Of a stretch of DNA of 64,000 nt, positions 11,021 through 21,785 are shown piece by piece. Under the pieces are notes generated by a model. It did not search any database, was not told where the DNA came from, and was given only the letters and a program-made list of their open reading frames with translations. A program made the translations under genes and the position numbers. Numbering within the stretch: the stretch's first letter is position 1; each line of letters opens with the position of its first letter. This DNA comes from Harmonia axyridis (Eukaryota; Arthropoda; Insecta; Coleoptera; Coccinellidae). The stretch is from assembly GCF_914767665.1 (NCBI RefSeq), contig NC_059505.1, positions 42,095,506 to 42,159,505 of the forward strand. Reading direction: 5' to 3'.

Positions 11021-11316
11021 TAACGGGTGTTTCTTTTCGAGGTATATAACTTTAATTTGGCATTACTGTTCAAGATGGCGACCGATTTAACAGCTGTCAA
11101 GTGATTTATCCTCAGTTTGGTTTGGCAATTCATCATGAATAGACTCACGCCTGAACAACGCTTGCAAATAGTGCAATTTTATTTCGAAAATAATGGTTAT
11201 GTGCGGAATACGTATCGCGCACTACGTCCATTTTATTTTATTTAGCGATGAAGTGCACTTCTGGTTGAATGGCTACGTCAACAAACAAAACTGCCGCATT
11301 TGGAAAAAACACCCTT
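11021..11316 (+). mobile_element. DD41D copy 4: 0.3-kb MITE-like deletion derivative
   Basis: It begins with TAACGGGTGTTTCTTTTCGA and holds the leader, the start region (ATG near 11134) and the shared deletion junction (GTCCATTTTATTTTATTTAG). It then jumps from GCCGCATTTGG straight to AAAAAACACCCTTC, the last bases of the 3' end. Almost the whole catalytic part is lost while both tips are kept, the classical way a MITE arises from a mariner. Confidence 0.92.
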
Positions 11317-12201
11317 CACATATTTAAGAAACCTGATGCCCAAGACCCTTGTGAAAACGCAACCAGAATCCAACAAATGCAAACACATTTCAGTTGTCAA
11401 TTGACTAGTTAATCTGTGTTCTAACCTCATATCCTAGAATGTGTCAAAGTGACTAATCTTTCTATGATTCATCAGGGCTGACCAAAACCAATTCTACATC
11501 GATTCAAAACCATAGACTCATACATAACTTTTGGGTTCGCCACGATTTGTGAGCGTCATCGAACAAACGACGTGATGAATTCAATCACCTCCCATTTCAA
11601 CGTTGATTCGAGCCGAATAAATCTTGAAAAACTCGACGCCTGGTTCTAGAAAAGAGATCGACTTGATTTCTATCGCTCCCGACACCGATAATGGGAATGG
11701 TCAACATCTAGTCCTCACCCCCAGGGAGTGAGGCGACGATACGTGGAATCGTGGAAAAAGTAATCGACGAGAACTCCTTCTCTCGCCTTTTTGCACCTTC
11801 AATAGCGTGTCAGCATCGGTTTCCGCAATTTCCCGGGTGCTTTGGATACTTTTCAGCCGGCCCAAAGTTACACGGTGGCAGGGTAGGGTGAAATACGAGA
11901 TTCGCTTCCTCTAAGAATGTTTGGGTTGTGTTGATGGTTTTTTTTTTTCCCCAACGAGAAAGGATCGGATTATCCGTTGGGTTATTACGGTTTGGTCCCA
12001 TTCACCGGGAATTACGGTCCTTTCATCTTGACGGTTTCCTCTATGATTCGATTCGGGATAATCTATGCTAGGACCACAGACTTTTGTTTGGTGATTTTTA
12101 TGGGATCGTCGCAGGAAACGTTTTGGAATGTGCCGACTCAAAAATCGAATCAACTTTAAGATGTATAAAATTCTAATCATTTATTCTTGATGAAGGTTAC
12201 T
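11317..12201. other. Non-coding sequence
   Basis: No exon recognised. Some GC-rich stretches (11690..11830), with a T run at 11940. The overlapping frames on both strands here have no domain. Confidence 0.3.
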
Positions 12202-12305
12202 TAATGAAGGATTTTCAAATGAGAGATTTCATTTAGAAGCCTGCTATCTGAACAGCTGTCACTCATTGAAATCGTTAAAATTCACTACAAAAATTGTGAA
12301 ACTTA
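12202..12305 (+). repeat. 5' end fragment of an older mariner-like family
   Basis: GAAGGATTTTCAAATGAGAG, then CATTTAGAAGCC, ...GCTGTCACTC and ATTGAAATCGTTAAAATTCA. It matches the start of the decayed element at 42888 (GAAGGGTTTTCC...GATTGAAATTGTCAAAATTC). It stops where the Himar-type mariner begins, and I could not find its continuation on the far side (13577). Confidence 0.65.
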
Positions 12306-13576
12306 ACAGGCCAACTCAAAACACATTTTTTTGGCAAAATTCTAATTTATTATTCAACATAGTTGCCTTCGAGGGCGATACAGCGATTATAGCGATCTTC
12401 CAACTTTTCGATACCATTTTTGTTGTACGATTTGTCTTTCGCTTCAAAATAGGCCGCAGTTTCGGTGATTACTTCTTCATTGGCGCTAAAATTCTTTCCA
12501 GCGAGCATTCTTTCGAGGTCTGAGAACAGGAAAAAGTCGCTGGGGGCCAGATCTGGCGAATACGGTGGATGCAGAAGTAATTCGAAGCCCAATTCATGTA
12601 TTTTTGCGATTGTTTTCATTGATTTGTGACACGGTGCATTGTCTTGATGAAACAGCACCTTTTTTTTTCTTCAAATGGGGCTGTTTTTAAACGATATCAT
12701 CATTTAAACCATCCAATAACGCTATATAATGATCGCTGTTGATGGTCTGGCCCTTTTGGAGGTAATCAATGCATATTATACCTTTCGCATCCCAGAATAC
12801 TGATGCCATAACCTTGCCAGCTGACTGTTGTGTTTTTCCTCGCTTTGGATTCGATTCATCGTGTGCAGTCCACTCAGCTGACTGTCGATTGGACTCAGGA
12901 GTGAAATGATGGAGCCATGTTTCATCCATTGTCACATATCGAAGCAAAAATTCAGGTTTATTGCACTTAAACAGCTTCAAACACTGCTCAGAATCATTAA
13001 CACGTTGTTGATTTTGATCGATTGTGAGCTCGCGTGGCACCCATTTCGCACACAGCCTTCTTATATACAGAAATTCCTGAATGATATGATGTACACGTTC
13101 AGATGATATATTCACAATGTCTGCTATCTCGATCAACTTCACTTCACGGTCATTCAAAATTATTTGTGAACTTTTTTGATTTTTTCGTCAGTGACAGCCT
13201 TCTTTGGGCGTCCACTGCGTTCGACGTCTCCGGTGCTCATTTCACCACGTTTAAAATTAGCATACCAATCAATGTTGTTTGATTTTCCTGGAGCAGACCT
13301 CGAAACTCTTCATCAAGCCAAGATTTTGCTTCAACTGTATTTTTTCCCGTCAAAAAGCAATGTTCATGAGCACACGAAATTCTTTTTATTCCTATCTTCT
13401 TTCAAATAACAAAAGTAGCTACACTCACAACGCAATATCTCACAAACTAATGATCGGACTGCTGTCAAATTTTGACACGTATCGTTTGAAGGTTGGTACT
13501 AACGAAAAATCATATGGATTCAATACCAGCACTGCCCCATCTGTGCATCAGACCAGGAACTTTTCAATTGACCTAA
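12306..13576 (-). mobile_element. Himar/irritans-type mariner (DD34D), nearly complete, dead
   Basis: About 1.27 kb, the normal size for the family. Ends: ACAGGCCAACTCAAAAC on the left (after TTA) and, inverted, AGGTCAATTGAAAAGTTCC on the right. They align as imperfect terminal inverted repeats. TA flanks the left end and is likely at 13577. It carries one transposase gene on the minus strand with several lesions. It is the only copy in the window. Confidence 0.9.
12350..13403 (-). pseudogene. Himar-type mariner transposase, broken
   Basis: Three pieces on the minus strand. N-terminus (13403..13160): GKSNNIDWYANFKRGEMSTG and ERSGRPKKAVTDEKIKKVHK, the first helix-turn-helix and linker, with stops. 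Middle (13157..12687): LIEIADIVNISSERVHHIIQ (second HTH), LCAKWVPRELT, the first Asp in YVTMDETWLHH, and GKVMASVFWDAKGI. It ends in a stop after NDDIV. C-terminus (12658..12350): second Asp in FHQDNAPCHKS, third Asp in PPYSPDLAPSDFFLF (34 residues between), and an end at CIALEGNYVE. A base gain or loss in a run of A separates the last two pieces. All three catalytic Asp are kept, but the frame is not continuous. Confidence 0.93.
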
Positions 13577-14390
13577 TACTTCTCTAATTCAATCTCCTCC
13601 ACGTTACTTTTAAGTACGCTCACAATCAATTGAAATATGACTTCATAAATCGAGAGAATAAAGAGATATTCTTCGACTTTCGCATAAAACTTAATAAAGA
13701 CTGAAACAATTGAACGCGAACAAAAGCCGTCCTACCTCGCCGCCTTCCCCAAATTGTTTTTCCCCAAAACAAAAGCGGAAAGAAACATGCTAACCAGATC
13801 GGACCCCGGCACTCGTTAAGGATGACTTAAAGTCGATTAGGCCCAATCAAGCCAAGCGTTCCCCTCGAACAACAAAGGGCATAAAAAAAGCGTGGGTCCT
13901 CTAGAGTGGCCTCTAGTGAGATCGAGGGGTCCATTTTTCAGCATCTGCGTACGTAGATCCGGCGAAGCGCCACGGAGATGGTCCACATATACACACACTT
14001 CGAAAAGTTAATTGCCTCATGCTGGGGCCAGACGTTGAAGAACAGCTGGAACTCGCCTACTTGAACCCGGTAGGGTCGAGAGAGAGTAGATGGCGTGGAG
14101 ATTCTTGACGTACCGACGAAGTAGGCATGTAAAAATTGATTGTGACAACGAGAAGGGACGATAAGATCGATATGAGGAGGAAAGATAACTGAATTCGATG
14201 GAACGAAAGAGTTTCGGTTTAGTTTAGACCCTACGATTGTTTGTGATCACTTTCGGAAGGAAAAACAGAAAAGGTTTTGTATCCGAACAATTTTGCTTGA
14301 ATTCAGGTATCTATGCGTTTCTAATTGCAAATTAATATCGCTTAGATTTCATTTCACTATATATTCAACGCTTATACTTAGATAATTCCT
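13577..14390. other. Non-coding sequence
   Basis: Unique-looking, with GC-rich parts at 13730..14120. No splice-bounded coding stretch found. Confidence 0.3.
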
Positions 14391-14953
14391 CAGAGTATTA
14401 AACATAGATTGAGGGAGCATATGTCATTCGATAAGCAAATTTTGTCCCCAACATGAACTATCAAATCTGACATGAAGCGCGCATATCAAAGATATGATAT
14501 TTCACTCAATTCGCGAGTTTCTCTACAAAGAACGCACTTCTTATGTCCCATAGTGAATCAACGTTTCATATCAACTCAAAATATACTGAAATAAATATCA
14601 GAAATTCAGAAAACAAACTTCAAGCGCGTCAAACGACGTGAAACAACAGATGACACTAGGAGAGCAAAAGTTGCCAAACCTTGGATTTCAGCAGGTAGAC
14701 ATAGAAAATAAAAAAATATTCTGCTTATTCTAATTTCGACAATTAGAAAAATTATCGAATTCCAAAAATTCAAATTTGCATATTTAATCGGGAATCACAC
14801 AAATCAATATATTTCATTCAATATAATATACATTCATAACGATATAGTAAAATTGTGGATTTGAAAATATATCATACTTCGACAACGTAATCTAACCAAG
14901 TTGGGGACATGCAAAATTTCATATACTTCCTCTATCTATGTATATTACCCTTT
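14391..14953 (-). repeat. 580-bp TIR element, copy 2
   Basis: Starts CAGAGTATTAAACATAGATT and ends CTCTATCTATGTATATTACC. Opposite orientation to copy 1. It contains CTCAATTCGCGAGTTTCTCT, GTGAAACAACAGATGACACT and TTGGGGACATGCAAAA. Confidence 0.9.
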
Positions 14954-15169
14954 GGGAGAACCTAAGATGATTGAATTTGCTGGTAAAAGGTCATTTGAAT
15001 TGTCGTATCTTTGCGTTTTTGCTGTGAATTTCTAAAATTTCTACAATCGAATATACATCTTAAGTCTGAAAAGACTGATTCTCTCTATAATAAGGTCATT
15101 GATTCAAAGTATTTTATTAAGAGGTTTCATTTTGTATACGAGTTTATTTTGAGATAATTCCAACATTTT
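14954..15169. other. Non-coding sequence
   Basis: AT-rich. Near 15120 it has GAGGTTTCATTTTG, the sub-terminal motif of the older mariner-like family, so the decayed copy may start here. Confidence 0.35.
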
Positions 15170-15345
15170 AAGATGTTGTTTATTCCATTGGAAACACCTT
15201 TAGACTTTTTTCTTTGAGGCTACGTGAAATATAAGTTCTAAGTCAATGCTCCACAATCAATTCAGAACCTTAAAGATGGAATTTTTGAAGTTATCAAGAA
15301 TGATTGCTGCAAAACAGTCTTCATTTTTAAATATTGAAAAAAAAT
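15170..15345 (+). pseudogene. Fragment of a decayed DD41D-type transposase
   Basis: Reads T-P-L-D-F-F-L, a stop, G-Y-V-K-Y-K near 15199..15235, then a stretch like 'P-Q-S-I-Q-N-L-K-D-G-I'. This corresponds to the third-Asp block (PLDYFLWGYVKSLVY...LDHLEDNIRR) of the complete relatives. Only about 50 codons are recognisable, with in-frame stops. Confidence 0.6.
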
Positions 15346-15356
15346 TAAGAAGAATT

Positions 15357-15540
15357 CATGGACGAAATTATTCATTTAATCAATTCACTTTTCTTCATAT
15401 TGTAGACTAACTGTGGTCTAAAATGTCGGCTCAGTACTTGGTACTGATATTCTTGTATCATGTCAAGAATAATGGTTTACAAATTTGTCTACAATACAAA
15501 GAATAGTGAATCGATTAACTGAATAATATCGTCCATCATT
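15357..15540. repeat. Small foldback (MITE-like), ~184 bp
   Basis: The left arm (15357..15410: GGACGAAATTATTCATTTAA, TCAATTCACTTTTC, TATTGTAGACTAAC) is the inverse of the right arm (15484..15540), with scattered mismatches. The centre has a second small palindrome, TCAGTACTTGGTACTGA. It sits directly after the decayed transposase fragment. Confidence 0.7.
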
Positions 15541-15554
15541 TTCTTCTTGAGTAG

Positions 15555-15640
15555 ACCGAAACGAGTACTAATTTTGATAAAACAATTTACAGTTTCCAAA
15601 CGTTGTTGAAGCGTGTATCTTTCCATGGTTGATGTCATAA
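15555..15640 (-). pseudogene. N-terminal scrap of a mariner-like transposase
   Basis: On the minus strand it reads MTSTMERYTLQQRLETVNCF then IKISTRFG, like the opening of the DD41D proteins (M-N-R-L-T-P-E-Q-R-L-Q-V-V-Q-F-Y). It is in opposite orientation to the C-terminal scrap at 15170, so the two are not one simple copy. Confidence 0.45.
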
Positions 15641-16584
15641 CCTTTCACAGAAATGACGAAAGAAATGTCAAAAAAATAAACAATGAATCGCTTTGAAAAT
15701 ACGAATGATTTCGGAACTCAGCCCATAGATCACAAAACTAAATATTCGAAAATCTAGCCACCTTGGAAATTCACGGTACCGCAAACGCCTCTGACTCAGT
15801 GGCGCCCTCTGCCCTTCCTCCCAAATCAGAACAACGATCACGTCAAGCTCCGACCCGTGTATACAATCAGAACGGACATTGTTTTTTTCGCGCGAACGGG
15901 TTTGTCAACTCAATTTTCTCTTCAGAGACTGACGTGACGTGTCGCGCCCGTCTAAAAACCGCGTCACGAAATGTAAACTTCCCCGGCCAAGGCACATTTG
16001 ATGCACTGTGGGGTCGAACATGCAATTTTCATTAGCGTTCCAGGGCTTTGAACCGGCCCGATGTTGACACAATTGCTCATCGCGTTGTGGCCGCGCACAG
16101 AGTAGTCGCTGATTGAATTAGGAACTACAGAGAATCCAGATCAAAAAGGACCCTGTTATCATCGCTGAAGTCTATTTCTGTGGTTGGAGTATACCGTGTT
16201 TCGGAATTGAGTGTCTGTGCTCTTTGTTCTCCTCTGCGTTCTTTTTTCGATTCTACGTCCGCTCGGTTCTTTATAGAGGGACAATGGGAACTCTTTGCCG
16301 CAGAGAATAAATAATTATACCGTGATACACTGGTTGTACTTGGTTGCGGGCATTTTCTGGGAGCAGGTTTATGTAACTTCCCAGAGGTGATAGGAATTCC
16401 TGTGGAAACGAATGGCTATTTATAAAAATGAATATGTTTATCAAAGTCTGTAAATACTCCAATTGAATACTTACAAATTAGTTATGTAATTTGCAGTCTT
16501 CTTTTCATAATAATAATAATACTTTTTCAATTCATGGTAGTTGAATTGTCTTCTGCGTCAGTAGATATCTCCGAGTCAAAAATA
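15641..16584. other. Non-coding sequence with a CpG-rich block
   Basis: 15770..16090 is clearly GC- and CpG-rich against an AT-rich background and holds a 90-codon frame (15763..16035) with no recognisable domain. A run of AATAATAATAA near 16507 resembles a retroposon tail. Confidence 0.3.
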
Positions 16585-16640
16585 TAGATAGAGGAAGCAT
16601 ATGTCATTTTCAATAAGCAAATTTTGTGCCCAACATTTTT
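16585..16640 (-). repeat. 580-bp TIR element, terminal fragment
   Basis: ATATAGATAGAGGAAGCATA, TGTCATTTTCAATAAGCAAA and TTTTGTGCCCAACA match the left end of copies such as 50825. The match stops at a T run near 16637. Confidence 0.8.
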
Positions 16641-17638
16641 TTTTCACGACTTTTAAATCCTATGCGCAGAACAAGAATAAAAACAATAAACCGTCCTAGA
16701 AGACGTCAAATTTCAAAATACCCCATCTCTGGTAGATCCACTGAACCAGTAGATCTAAAGATCAATAGGCAATATAATCTTCTCCTCAAAACTGAAAGTA
16801 TATTGTATAGAATTGTAAATAACAGTCTTAAAGACGTCCAGTGCTAAATAAAATAACCTCATCGCCAGTTTGTAGATCTACCGAACCAGTAGATCCAAAG
16901 ATCAGTAGGTCAAACGCCTTCCTTCAAGAGACCATCAAAAGTCACAACCCAAAGAACTGCCACCTATTTGAAACATAGAGAAGAGTGCATAAATTCGAAT
17001 AAGCGGAGCGTGCACAAGGGACAGCTATCATTGCGATTCGAGTCCCACCCTTAAGCCCGTTTTCACCTGTCCAAGGAGGTGCGTCAAATACCCCCGCTAG
17101 AATTCCACGACTCGAAGATGCAGAGGAAATGATATATATTCTCCCGAACGGCAGGTTTTACGTCCGTAACAAATGATTTACAATGTTTTCGGGCCTCGTA
17201 TTCCGTCGACTTCTTCCCGACTGCTTCGTTTTACGGGGACGCACGTATCCTTTATGATTGAATGTATTTTCCTTGGGAGAAATCTAGGTGGCGCGCGGAG
17301 AGAGAGAGCGCCGGGCACGTGTGTGTGAGAGCGGAGAATATTTTATGGGAGTTTTGGAATGGGAGCGACGTTCCTGAGTTCGTTTTTCGCCTAGATATGA
17401 GGATTTTTCGACTGCATACAAATGTGAGGGAATTTCCTTGTGGCTTTATGGTTGCGGCAATTTTTCTTTTCTTGCGTTGTGTTCATTTTAGGTATGGTAT
17501 AAAAATGTTGTCGTTGATTACTTCATACATATTGTTTTCGTATTACATCGTTATTGTTATAGTCATAATTCATTTGAAAAGTCATCGGTTATTGAACAAG
17601 AATACCTGGCAATGTTACAAGTTATCTGTGAAATAACC
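16641..17638. other. Non-coding sequence with a 40-bp repeat pair
   Basis: A ~40-bp unit, GTAGATC-C/T-AC-C/T-GAACCAGTAGATC-C/T-AAAGATCA-G/A-TAGG, occurs at 16731..16770 and again at 16871..16910. Nothing else is recognised here. 17290..17340 is rich in GAGAG and GTGTG. The frames at 16626..16847 and 17262..17636 have no domain. Confidence 0.4.
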
Positions 17639-18203
17639 ATAGAGTATTGAACATAGATAGAGGAAGTATACGCAATTTTTACATGTCCCCAAAATGGTTA
17701 GATTACGTTGTCGGATTGTGATATTTTTTCAAATCCACAATTTTACTATATCTCTATGAATGTATATAAGATTGAATTAAAAATATTTATTTGAGTGATT
17801 CCTGATGAAATATGCAAATTTGAATATTTGGAATCCGATTTTTGTACTAATATTCGAATTTAGAATAAGCAGAATATTTATTATTTTCTATATCTACCTG
17901 CTCAAATCCAAGGTTTGGGAACTTTTGCTCTCCTCGTGTCATCGGTTGTTTCACGTCGCTAGGCGCGCTTGAAGTTTGTTTTCTGAATTTCTGATATATT
18001 TAGGTATTTATTTGAATATATTTTGAGTTGATATGAAACGTTGATTCACTATGGGACATAATAAGTGCGTTCTTCGTGGAGAAACTCGCGAATTGAGTGA
18101 AATATCGTATCAATGATATATTTTCAATTCAGCGCGCTTCATGTCAAATTTGTTAGTTATGAAAATGACATATGCTTCCTCTATCGATATGTTTATCATT
18201 CTG
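17639..18203 (+). repeat. 580-bp TIR element, copy 3
   Basis: Begins TAGAGTATTGAACATAGATA and ends TTCCTCTATCGATATGTTTA, TCATTCTG. Internal landmarks are as in copy 1, including GTTTCACGTCGCTAGGCGCG and CGTTGATTCACTATGGGACA. A ~25-bp piece before the last TIR is missing compared with copies such as 52281. Confidence 0.9.
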
Positions 18204-19174
18204 GGGATTCTCCCAATCCAGTTCGTTTCTCGTAATGAAAAGAAATAGAATTATTTGAGTTTAGAGCTATTTTGTCGAATTTGCGTATATTTATCATTAT
18301 CAAAAAACTAACCTGTGTAGATGTTAAAAAAGGGGACAATATTTTTATACTGTCTGAGAGCGTATTGTGAAATCAATTCGAATATGATACAAAAGAAATA
18401 ACGTAAACAGACAACAGCACGCAAAAATCGATAGAACACGATCAAAAAATCGAAAAAAAAAACTCATTTGTACTCCCCGATGTTTATCACAACCGACCGC
18501 GTCCACAATAAAGAAGAAGAAGAATAGGATTACCGCAGTCGATGTTTCACTATCAACTCATCCCGGTGTAAACAAACAGATTATCCCAAACAATTCAGGT
18601 GCAGGGTACTCTGCAGATAAAAGAACGTCACACATCGTTGTGTGGGGTCCGAGGGGCCACTTGTCTTCATAAAACACTGGAACATGAAGCGTTTCGAACG
18701 TCAACAAAAGGGGTCCCGCATGTATCGATTCGAGAGCACCGCCGGATACTGCAAATGAATGATGTTCCACCCCATTCAATTCCAGTGGACTTTTTAATAC
18801 TACTAATGCCATTACGTTCATCTATCATCGGTCCACACAAATATAGGTTATGGGGGATGTCACCATGAGTCACTTCCGAGGATGGGGGTGTGAAATTGTT
18901 GCGTCATCCCTTCGATCTGTCGGCGGGAAGAGTCACTGTCCCAGTGTTGCCGGATTCATTTATCTGTTGGCAGAAAAACCACACAGAATATGACTTCTTA
19001 TGAAATAACTATTGTTTTGTTGCTTGTGTGGTACGTAGCGCAGTCTTGTTTCAAATAAACGTCATCTACAAATAGTATTTTTCAATTAGGGCCATAAAAT
19101 ATCATTAATCTTAGCCCAAATCTCAAGATCGACGAGGAATCAACAGACCCAAGTTTTCGTTAGTTGTTCTTGAG
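18204..19174. other. Non-coding sequence
   Basis: No exon recognised. There is a (GAA)n tract near 18512. The overlapping frames at 18558..18873 have no domain and mirror each other on both strands. Confidence 0.3.
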
Positions 19175-19249
19175 TAGGGATTCAGCAAGCCAAGTTGCTT
19201 GACATTTTAACCAACTACTTGACTTGAAAATCAAGCTCGTGAAAAATTA
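19175..19249 (+). repeat. hAT left-end fragment
   Basis: AGGGATTCAGCAAGCCAAGT, TGCTTGACATTTTAACC, AACTACTTGACTTGAAAATC and AAGCTCGTGAAAAATTA match the left end of the hAT remnant at 6666. The match is cut at 19249, exactly where a DD41D element begins. No hAT sequence was found on the far side. Confidence 0.78.
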
Positions 19250-20185
19250 AAGGGTGTTTTTTTAGAGCTATAGAACTTTAAATTGCAATAAAACAACGAT
19301 GAATTATTTGACATGAATTTTATTTATTCGCAAGATAATCTTGTGGCATTACATTTTCAATATGATTTCTGGCATATGACCGTCACGGCGGGCTCGGATG
19401 TAGTCCAATCTGGACGTCCAATTTTCGATGACTTTTTCCAACATTTGTGGCCGTATATCGGCAATAACACGGCGAATGTTGTCTTCCAAATGGTCAAGGA
19501 TTTGTGGCTTATCCGCATAGACCAATGACTTCACATAGCCCCACAGAAAGTAGTCTAGCGGTGTTAAATCACAAGATCTTGGAGGCCAATTCACAGGTCC
19601 AAAACGTGAAATTAGGCGGTCACCAAACGTGTCTTTCAATAAATCGATTGAGGCATGAGCTGTGTGGCATGTTGCGCCGTCTTGTTGGAACCAAAGCTCC
19701 TTGACATCATGGTTGATCAATTCAAGAATGAAAAAGTTAGTAATCATGGCTCTATACCGATCACCATTGACTGTAACGTTCTGGCCATCATCGTTTTTGA
19801 AGAAGTACGGACCAATGATTCCACCAGCCCATAAAGCGCACCAAACAGTCAGTTTTTCTGGATTTAACGGTGTTTCGACATACACTTGAGGATTAGCTTC
19901 TCTCCAAATGCGGCAGTTTTGTTTGATGACATAGCCATTCAACCAGAAGTGCGCTTCATTGCTAAACAAAATGAAATGAACGTAGTGCGCGATACGTATT
20001 CCGCACAGAACCATTATTTTCGAAATAAAATTGCACTATTTGCAAGCGTTGTTCAGGCGTGAGTCTATTCATGATGAATTGCCAAACCAAACTGAGAATA
20101 AATCACTTGACAGCTGTTAAATCGGTCGCCATCTTGAACAGTAATGCCAACTAAAAGTTATATACCTCGAGAAAAAACACCCGTT
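19250..20185 (-). mobile_element. DD41D mariner-like element, copy 5 (best preserved ORF)
   Basis: Complete at both ends: AAAGGGTGTTTTTTTAGAGC at 19250, and TATACCTCGAGAAAAAACAC then CCGTTA at about 20185. It is inserted in a TA inside a hAT fragment. It carries the common internal deletion, with the leader region from 20010 to 20170. Confidence 0.95.
19349..20014 (-). CDS. DD41D transposase, HTH-less catalytic ORF (221 aa)
   Basis: The longest uninterrupted ORF of the family. It opens at an ATG (20014) that lies in the leader but in a different frame from the normal start (20073): MVLCGIRIAHYVHFILF runs across the deletion junction into SNEAHFWLNGYVIKQNCRIW. The first catalytic Asp (usually S-D-E-A-H) is Asn here. 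The second (WFQQDGATCHTAH) and third (LTPLDYFLWGYVKSL) Asp are present with 41 residues between them, and the protein ends normally at PEIILKM. It lacks both helix-turn-helix motifs needed to bind the ends. It is transposition-dead as it stands, whether or not it is ever translated. Confidence 0.8.
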   Translation of the reverse strand: MVLCGIRIAHYVHFILFSNEAHFWLNGYVIKQNCRIWREANPQVYVETPLNPEKLTVWCALWAGGIIGPYFFKNDDGQNVTVNGDRYRAMITNFFILELINHDVKELWFQQDGATCHTAHASIDLLKDTFGDRLISRFGPVNWPPRSCDLTPLDYFLWGYVKSLVYADKPQILDHLEDNIRRVIADIRPQMLEKVIENWTSRLDYIRARRDGHMPEIILKM

Positions 20186-21374
20186 AGTAGAGTACAGTCG
20201 TAAGAAGTCACAAAACATCTAATTGGAAAACAAATAAATAGTTCTGTTCAGCTAATTGGAAAACAAATAAATTGTTTTTGTCACTTCGAATGTTTGTTAT
20301 TCTTAAACGGAGATAAACTCAAAAAACATTGTATAATACGAAAACCCCAATCGATAATAAAACTTAATATTCTTCTCCTTCTAAAATACATGTAATAAAA
20401 TAAGTAATTCAATGTTATGTATTTTCCATAGTTCCGATAACGACCACTACGGCGCCACTCATCTCAAATCCAATCGCTCTTCATATGGAAGCTTTAATAA
20501 CACAAACTATTTCCATTTCTGCAAACCCATAGAAATGTTTGATAGCTCGACAATAGAATAATCACATTACGAGTAGTATTTCTGTTATTCAAGGCACTTT
20601 TCCGCGACCTACATTATTAGGTTACTCGTTTATTGGAAAATGGGATTCAATAGAATCTTGAGCACGTTCGATCCTAGTATTCATACCTTCTGGATCCGAC
20701 CGAACGATGAAATATGAAACGAAATGTTCATCCTCTTACGGAACCCATAAATCAAGAGGGCTTGGCGTCGGAATGAATGTAAACGAATCGAACCGTGTCG
20801 GAAGTTTACCTTATAATTCTATGTTCCGAGCGTATTTTCCACGGTGGAAAATTCTAAGGAGCCCACGGAATTCGCGCTAGCTGGAATGAGAACATAGGAA
20901 GTAATATTCGTCGAACACAGAACTTGCATTGGCGAAAATGCATCTGAGGGAGTTCATAGATGCGCTACGTAAAAATCCACTTAGGGTTTGGCTCGAGAAT
21001 GGAAGCACTACTTGAGTGTTATCTTTTTCTATTCTAGTTTTCTATGAGATTCCGAGGCTTTTTCTATTAGGAAGTTCTAGTCTTTCTAGGATAAATGTAT
21101 GAGGAAGAATAGCTATTGGTCTGGTTAATGAACTAACGACGTAAATATTCCATGGAAAATCAATTAATATTCATTTCTTAAATTCACTTTGGCGTTGTAT
21201 ACCTTTTTTTTTCTGAACTTTCTTTTTTTTGTCAAAATAGCACCAAAACACCAAATCCAAAGGAACTGAAATGCTAATGGCACAAGTGTTTACTTCTAAT
21301 TGACGTCATCGTCAGTTCGTCCAATTAGATTCGTTTCTCATCACGTTATAATAACTATGTTTCATTCTAGTTTT
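20186..21374. other. Non-coding sequence
   Basis: Contains a short tandem pair of CTAATTGGAAAACAAATAAA at 20218 and 20254. The rest (20420..21370) looks single copy without a recognisable exon. Confidence 0.35.
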
Positions 21375-21728
21375 TTACAAAATTAATAACGTATGTTCTT
21401 GTAACATGACTTTCAGGCATTTTGAAATGGCTTGTTGCGTCACTCCTAATAGTCCTGCCAATTCTAATTGGGTCTGATACGAGTCTTGATCAAGTAATGC
21501 CTTCAATTCTGCATCTTCGAAAACCTTCTCTCTTCCAACGCCATGCTGGTATACGACGTCAAAATCACCGTTCTTGAAGCGTTGCAACCATACTCGGCAA
21601 GTTCTTTCACCGGCCTTACCATAGGTATTTGAGAGCATTCGATGGGCTTCAGCCGCAGATTTCTTCATGTTAAAGCAGAAAATTAAAAACTCCCGGAAAC
21701 GACGAGAATTCGGCTCGTTAGCTGACAT
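21375..21728 (-). pseudogene. Mos1-like transposase N-terminus (117 codons)
   Basis: MSANEPNSRRFREFLIFCFN, MKKSAAEAHRMLSNTYG, CRVWLQRFKNGDFDV, EDAELKALLDQDSYQTQLEL and GVTQQAISKCLKVM. These are the first helix-turn-helix (HTH_48-like), the W-x-x-R-F-K-x-G-D-F-D block, the linker and the second HTH of Mos1-type transposases. After KVM (near 21413) the frame runs into unrelated sequence and stops at 21375. The catalytic domain is absent. Confidence 0.9.
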
Positions 21729-21785
21729 GCTTATTCGAGAATAACTTTATGATGCAGACACAAATCGACTAATATTTCGTGTTTA
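21375..21785 (-). mobile_element. Mos1-like mariner, 5' part
   Basis: The start side of a mauritiana-type mariner in minus orientation. A leader (AGAATAACTTTATGATGCAG, also seen at 47620) precedes the ATG at 21728. The element is cut after about 106 codons. No terminal repeat was recognised on the cut side. Confidence 0.85.

Noticed and set aside
15763..16035. 90-codon ORF in a GC-rich block as an exon
   Set aside because: No recognisable protein, and no convincing acceptor or donor in frame. Kept only as a CpG-rich note.
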